Source: Beaufortia kweichowensis (taxonomy: Eukaryota; Chordata; Actinopteri; Cypriniformes; Gastromyzontidae). From it: a stretch of DNA of 64,000 nucleotides. A program made the position numbers and the translations under genes. The notes below the pieces were generated by a model. It was not told the origin of the DNA. It saw only the letters and a program-made list of their open reading frames with translations, and made no database searches. The DNA is taken from assembly GCA_019155185.1 (NCBI GenBank), contig CM032813.1, positions 4,581,001 to 4,645,000 of the forward strand. Reading direction: 5' to 3'. This document shows, in pieces, positions 1-64,000 of the stretch (the first letter of the stretch is position 1; every line of letters starts with the position of its first letter).

Positions 1-25
1 AAATGCATAGGGGATATTGACTTAC

Positions 26-59879
<59,854 letters not shown>

Positions 59880-59885
59880 GTCGAT

Positions 59886-60730
59886 CTAAATGAAATAAGT
59901 CCTGTTACGACGAGAAACAGCAGAACAAAAGGTCCTCCGTTTACAGATATCCAAGGATGAATATGCTGGAATGAAAAGCAGTCACTGATATGGTTATTGT
60001 CTACTGAAGATAATCAATCACGCCGCATTATTAGTTGAAGATGCCTCTGGTTTCCTACGTAGAAGGTGTCCAAATACGACTCCGACAGCATGCGGGAAAT
60101 GAATAAAGAAAGACGAGTTTCATCCCACGGTTCACTCACACACGATCAGCAGTATCAGACGCAGTGCCTTTAAAAGTTTCTGCTTTGCTCCAGCGGACAG
60201 ACGACGACAGATCATCCGTGTGTGTATGTGTGTGGCTACAGATTCTTCTCAGTGCAGAATGAAGGCATGGATTACCGCTCCTAACATCACCCTCGGGCTT
60301 TCCAGCATCACACTACACACACAGAGAAGACAACAGGTTTACAGAATGAAATTGGTAAAAGCCAGTTCGTTCCAGTAAACTTCCTCAAAAGTTCAGTCTC
60401 TTTGTTTCAGTTCTTTAAAAAACGGCCCCACAAGGCTGCTAGAGTAAATACACGTTTAAGAAAAGTGACTACTTAAACGACTATAAGTTTGGAGATGACT
60501 TTAAATTATTCGTCTTTTTCAAGGTGTCTTACATAAGATAAACGTGCTCAACAGGAGTGACTAACGTGATCTGGAAAGTAAAGAGCCAGCTGAAGGAACG
60601 CCAGTCATAATGAATAGTTCAGGGATTTCCTTAAGGAGATTCCCACGTTCCGTCTTTAGGATTGCGGAGATTTATTGTGCCCGTGCATTTTAAATCATAC
60701 GCTAATACATTAGATCGAGCAACAACTTAC
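59886..60730 (-). other. srgap2 5' intron or leader region
   Basis: Lies between the candidate non-coding exon and the start-codon exon. It is moderately CpG-containing around 59,990-60,310, with a short TG-rich stretch near 60,220. It could be an intron or, if transcription starts here, leader sequence. Confidence 0.5.
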
Positions 60731-60800
60731 CTTAAAAGACGATTTCCATCTTTGAAATAGAGTTTCATTTACCAAAATTCTCCGCAAGACGTACTGTTAC
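60731..60800 (-). other. srgap2: srgap2 candidate non-coding 5' exon (right end approximate)
   Basis: On the minus strand CTTTTAAG|gtaagttg at 60731 is a perfect donor, and the acceptor at 59886-59888 just before the start codon would receive it, giving a 5' intron of 845 bp. A GC box and a CCAAT box lie 30-80 bp upstream, suitable for a start site around 60,770-60,810. The exact start cannot be read. An unspliced 5' UTR starting in the CpG-containing region near 60,000-60,300 is the alternative. Confidence 0.5.
60732..60768 (-). promoter_or_regulatory. Two upstream ORFs in the srgap2 leader
   Basis: ATG at 60749 opens a 5-codon uORF ending TAA at 60732, one base before the donor. ATG at 60768, in another frame, runs through the splice: joined to the ATCGACATG exon it stops at a TGA overlapping the main start codon (ATGA). 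Both depend on the proposed 5' exon being used and on a start site upstream of 60768. Confidence 0.4.
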
Positions 60801-60829
60801 GCTATTCTCTGAATTTTCCCAAACTCAAA

Positions 60830-60881
60830 CCCCGCCTATTTTCATGGAAGATAAAGAACAACCCCCCTCTATTGTCATTGG
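60830..60881 (-). promoter_or_regulatory. srgap2 proximal promoter elements (GC box, CCAAT box)
   Basis: On the minus strand a CCAAT box (60881-60877) lies about 40 bp upstream of a GGCGGGG GC box (60836-60830). No TATA box is evident. Their position just upstream of the candidate 5' exon fits a TATA-less promoter driving srgap2 away from fam72a. Confidence 0.5.
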
Positions 60882-61197
60882 TTACAACACACGAGCACGA
60901 CGTGAATCTATCAAATCGCCAAAGACACTTTTTAGCCTTTTAATATTTAACATTTTTTTATTGATCTCATAATGACACAATGCAGATTTCAATGACTTCA
61001 CTGAACGTTTTAATAGCGAACCGGAATCTTTAGATATATATACTTTTATATATATATATACTGTTTTTTCTGCCAGGTATTACAAAACCTGAAAACATTT
61101 TTGTTTAGATTTTCCAGTTTAATGCTTGCTAGAACTATACTTTTTAACTACGAAGAAACTTTTAGTGGTTTTGTGGTTTGCTGTAGCTACTTTAATC
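60882..61197. other. Shared intergenic spacer between the divergent promoters
   Basis: AT-rich stretch including TA-rich repeats at about 61034-61062. No gene recognised. Together with the flanking motifs it forms the probable bidirectional promoter. Confidence 0.6.
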
Positions 61198-61282
61198 ATT
61201 GGCTTAGAGATCTGATCTGACCAATCATATGCGAGATATGGTGCTGTTCAACCAATCAGATTTAGTGATGAGGCGGTTTGAA
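61198..61282 (+). promoter_or_regulatory. fam72a promoter: tandem CCAAT boxes and CDE/CHR-like element
   Basis: CCAAT occurs at 61221-61225 and 61252-61256, exactly 31 bp apart, with an inverted copy (ATTGG) at 61198-61202. GGCGG followed by TTTGAA is at 61272-61282, 25 bp after the second CCAAT. NF-Y sites spaced 31-33 bp with a downstream CHR (TTTGAA) are the hallmark of promoters repressed by DREAM in G0/G1 and activated by B-MYB-MuvB in G2/M. The GGCGG and TTTGAA abut, whereas classical CDE/CHR has a 4-nt spacer. Confidence 0.6.
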
Positions 61283-61329
61283 AATGTTTTAGGAAGTACA
61301 TATCCGCTTTGTCGCGGAGGTAAACAAAC

Positions 61330-61434
61330 GTAGCTTAGCAAGCTAAGCCCTGTTGCAATGATAGAGATATTGTACAGTTGTACAATGCGTTTTTCTGCTG
61401 TTTAGAACGTGAACGATTTGATATCCGAAAACAG
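61330..61434 (+). other. fam72a: fam72a candidate non-coding first exon (left end approximate)
   Basis: A donor CCGAAAACAG|gtcagtat at 61434 lies 335 bp before the acceptor of the start-codon exon (atatccaccag|GACCCG, exon from 61770). The promoter motifs end at 61282, so transcription probably starts around 61,300-61,350. A 15-codon uORF (61358-61405) lies in this exon. Confidence 0.5.
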
Positions 61435-61769
61435 GTCAGTATAGTTTTACATCTTGGTAGAAAAAATTGCTTATTTTTAGCTAGCTAGCTAGCTTTCTGA
61501 CAAGAAAGGTATCCGTACACTCAGCTGTTTTGCTTACTAACACGAAGCCAAACGTAAAACGACCCGAAATCACAATGAACTCCGATTTATAATCATAATT
61601 TAAGCGTTATCGTGTTAAGAGTGATTCGGATCTAAAGACTGAAAACGTATACAGGTGGGAAATAGGCTAGAGCTAACCAGCTAGCCGGGCAGGCAGGTGC
61701 AGGTCATCAATGCATTGTAACTGTCATACGCTGCTGCTGACTCGTCTGTTATTGTGTTATATCCACCAG

Positions 61770-61967
61770 GACCCGGCGTTTTGTAAAGAAGCATTACAAG
61801 AGAGGTTCTTAACCTGCTACAATGTCTACTTCAAATTTCAAGAATAAATGTGTAACCCAAGTCAACTGTATATACTGTGATAGTCTGCTGTGTATGAGAG
61901 GGATGAAAGCTGTGCTGTTAGCTGATACGGAAATCGAGTTGTTCTCAACGGACATACCACCAAACAG
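61770..61967 (+). CDS. fam72a: fam72a first coding exon (start at 61822, residues 1-49)
   Basis: The acceptor at 61769 gives 52 nt of 5' UTR before ATG 61822-61824, which has A at -3. Coding is 146 nt and includes C10, C16, C19, C24 and the conserved RGMKAVLLADTEIELFSTDI. The donor is AACAG|gtaacca. Confidence 0.92.
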
Positions 61968-62899
61968 GTAACCAGATTAACCAGTCAATACAAAATATAA
62001 AGAATGTTTTTATTTTATACGCAAATTAGAACATGCAATGTTTTTCTTTTTTTTAGGACGGTTGATTTTGTAGCAAGCTGCTATTCAACTGAGAGCTGCA
62101 AATGCAAGTTAAGAGACATTGCTTGTTTGAAATGGTAAGCCACTTAAATATTTTCTATCTGTGCTGGACTCTTATTGGCTGCTTTTTATTCTTTATTTGG
62201 TCAAAGTAATATATTTTTCACAAAATATTTGTTTTGAACAAAATTTAGATTTTCTAATATGTTGGAACAATTATATTTTTGTCTACAAAAAAGTAATTAC
62301 AAACTTTGAAATATACAAGATTATATAAATAGAGTTTTTTTGCCCTGTTGCCCATTAATACTTCAGCCCATTGTTTTCACTGAGCTATTTGCTGTTGTTT
62401 CATTGTGCCTCACAAAAGCATTTTCAATCAGGTGTTTTTCTCTTTCTGGTTCTTTCTGCACATTCAGTGGAAATGTTGTGGGATATCATGTGGTGGCCCC
62501 ATGCAAACCCTGCTTGCTCTCCTGCAACAATGGTCACTTCTGGATGTTTAACAGTGAGGCTGTGTCCACCATCAATAGACTGGATGCAACAGGTTTGACA
62601 CTCATCAACATCTGCTGTCTATATGCCCTCTTTTATAATCAAATAACCTTTTAATCAGCTAAGATCCTTGAGAAGCAGTGGCACTTAATGTTCTTGCTGT
62701 TAAAGTGGTTAAAGCTTTTTCTTAGGCCTTAACACTCTTCTATTTGAACCCTTTATAAATGTATATCTGAAGCATTCAGAGAAAACTTGTGTCATTTGTA
62801 GGGCAGAACCTGTTGCTGTGGGGAGATCTACCTGAACTGGAGGGCAGTGATGATGATGAGAGTCTGGACAGCTTTTCAGAAGAAGAGTACCTCAGATAA
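61822..62899 (+). CDS. fam72a: FAM72A-like protein, complete, 148 codons in four coding exons
   Basis: FAM72A is a small cysteine-rich protein. In mammals it binds the nuclear uracil-DNA glycosylase UNG2 and lowers its level, shifting uracil repair towards mutagenic outcomes in B cells; it is expressed in proliferating cells. The spliced product starts MSTSNFKNKC and contains RGMKAVLLADTEIELFSTDI, DIACLKCGNVVGYHV, CLLSCNNGHFWMF and LLLWGDLPELEG, ending in an acidic tail (SDDDESLDSFSEEEYLR). CxxC pairs C16/C19, C72/C75 and C87/C90 suggest zinc binding. W123 probably corresponds to human W125, reported as important for UNG2 binding (from memory). Human FAM72A is 149 residues, so this copy is full length. 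The gene is divergent from srgap2, as in other vertebrates. The span includes introns. Confidence 0.95.
62057..62134 (+). CDS. fam72a: fam72a second coding exon (residues 49-75)
   Basis: A 78-nt exon after acceptor cttttttttag|GACGG. It encodes TVDFVASCYSTESCKCKLRD, then IACLK and the split Cys75, completing the split Arg49 codon. The donor is AAATG|gtaagcc. It carries the dense cysteine cluster C57, C63, C65, C72. Confidence 0.93.
62468..62592 (+). CDS. fam72a: fam72a third coding exon (residues 75-117)
   Basis: A 125-nt exon after acceptor tctgcacattcag|TGGAAA. It encodes GNVVGYHVVAPCKPC, LLSCNNGHFWMFNSEA and INRLDAT, the most conserved core of the family. The donor is GCAACAG|gtttgac, which departs from consensus at +3 to +5. 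Confidence 0.94.
62802..62899 (+). CDS. fam72a: fam72a last coding exon (residues 117-148 and stop)
   Basis: A 98-nt exon after acceptor gtcatttgtag|GGCAGA. It encodes QNLLLWGDLPELEG followed by a Ser/Asp/Glu-rich tail ending EEEYLR and TAA at 62897-62899. The WG(D/N)LPE motif with W123 is conserved in the family. Confidence 0.93.
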
Positions 62900-63305
62900 A
62901 AACACACATGGCCAAAGGATGTAGACTTTGACTAGTAGGCTTTTTTCTACACAGATCTCCATTTAAAGCACATTGTTTTAGCTGACTGGAAAATACAAAA
63001 ACTTTTCTCTTTACCATCCCAATCTATTAATTTGTAGTATGATTTTCCCCTCAATATTCTTGAAGTTTGCAATTGTTTTAATCTGTCTTCTCAGATTAGT
63101 ATATTTTAAAGTTCCACTACCAAAGAAGTATAGTGGGTTGCAGTAGCACATTGACAATACAGTTTACCTTGATGTTACCTGTGATGTCTTTATACAACCT
63201 TATACAACAAACTGTAGATTGTTTATCAAGATTAACAGCAGTATTACATCAATTTGAGGTGTAAATCCAGGTTGTTTGCTTCGGTACAAATGCATTTTGG
63301 GAAGC

Positions 63306-63344
<39 letters not shown>

Positions 63345-64000
63345 CAAATAGGAGGAAAATCCGTTACCATGTTTTAATGGTTTCTGAATATATGTTTATT
63401 TTAAATTGAATGTTACTAATTATACACTCAAGCTGGATATCAATCTACATAATAATGAGCTGATACAAAGTAAGCAAGACATATTCATGCATACTTTTAC
63501 AATTCTATAAAGTCTACAATTTTACCCAAATTAGACTAATTAATTAATTATTTTAGGATTTTCTTTCATATATGTGACATGCAAAGTGGCACAAAATGAC
63601 TTGGCAGCTTTGAGTAGAGTAGTTAGGTCTCAGCTAAATAACATGGCATTTCATTTCAATAACACGGATTTTTTTGTGATGGCATACTGTAGTACTTTTC
63701 TTGGTTCACTCCTTTCAATTATAATGCTGTATTTTTAGTTTTTTGTAAATGCCTCTCTGTTCTCAAATTGCATTTCACTGTTTGTCACAAAATAATCATG
63801 AGAAGAAAGAATCTGCACTTAACTACTGTAGACATTTCTGCGTGACACTGTGTAATATGCTGGAAATAATATATTTTAGTTTCATAATATATTTAATGTT
63901 GGATCTTTTTAACTCTCATGGAATTTGCATCATTTACAAAGACATGATATCAGTAGCAGTTTCCACAACCCTGTTTACCATTTTACTGTGTAATTATAAA
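62900..64000 (+). other. fam72a 3' UTR and downstream flank
   Basis: AT-rich sequence after the stop codon with no coding potential that I can support. I find no AATAAA or ATTAAA in this stretch, so the cleavage site either uses a variant signal or lies beyond the window. It contains a GATA microsatellite at 63307-63344. Confidence 0.5.
63307..63344. repeat. (GATA)n microsatellite
   Basis: About nine and a half uninterrupted GATA units, roughly 400 bp downstream of the fam72a stop codon. Confidence 0.97.

Noticed and set aside
61034..61062. TATA box for either divergent gene
   Set aside because: It is a TA-dinucleotide run more than 200 bp from both candidate start regions; not a positioned TATA box.
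61483..61496. TAGC tandem repeat as a regulatory array
   Set aside because: About four units of TAGC in the fam72a leader intron; too short to interpret.

Overview
The window is from a teleost fish, most likely a cyprinid. The evidence is split genes with GT/AG introns, AT-rich introns carrying long (GA)n and (CA)n microsatellites, tRNA-derived SINEs with the fish-type V-domain tail, and short inverted-repeat transposons of kinds common in carp-like fishes. I see no bacterial or viral gene content. The species cannot be fixed from the sequence alone.

Two protein genes are present, arranged head to head. Most of the window (about 26-60,800, minus strand) is srgap2, the SLIT-ROBO Rho GTPase-activating protein 2. 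I could place 20 consecutive coding exons, every one with a GT donor and AG acceptor and with reading frame kept across all junctions. They encode the first 2,510 coding bases (836 complete codons): the F-BAR membrane-bending domain, the RhoGAP domain with its arginine finger, and the SH3 domain. The C-terminal tail lies to the left, outside the window. The first coding intron is about 31 kb; the rest are 0.1-7 kb. At the right end (61,822-62,899, plus strand) is a complete four-coding-exon fam72a gene of 148 codons. The fam72-srgap2 neighbourhood, known from mammals, is what fixes the paralogue as srgap2 rather than srgap1 or srgap3.

Between the two genes (about 60,830-61,330) lies a compact divergent promoter region. 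The srgap2 side has a CCAAT box and a GC box. The fam72a side has two CCAAT boxes exactly 31 bp apart, followed by a CDE/CHR-like motif, the architecture of G2/M cell-cycle promoters.

The remainder is intron. It holds seven (GA/CT)n tracts, several CA/GT repeats, four V-SINE copies or fragments, four copies of a TTAACCTG-ended miniature transposon, other miniature transposons (one nested inside a SINE), small tandem duplications and a CpG-rich patch at 44 kb. I found no additional protein gene, tRNA, rRNA or CRISPR array. The points most worth a second look are a (CT)n microsatellite that serves as the polypyrimidine tract of a 31-nt exon, the run of six frame-neutral F-BAR exons, an open read-through into intron 9 resembling the human SRGAP2C truncation, and the cell-cycle promoter of fam72a. 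I did not find a convincing undescribed system.
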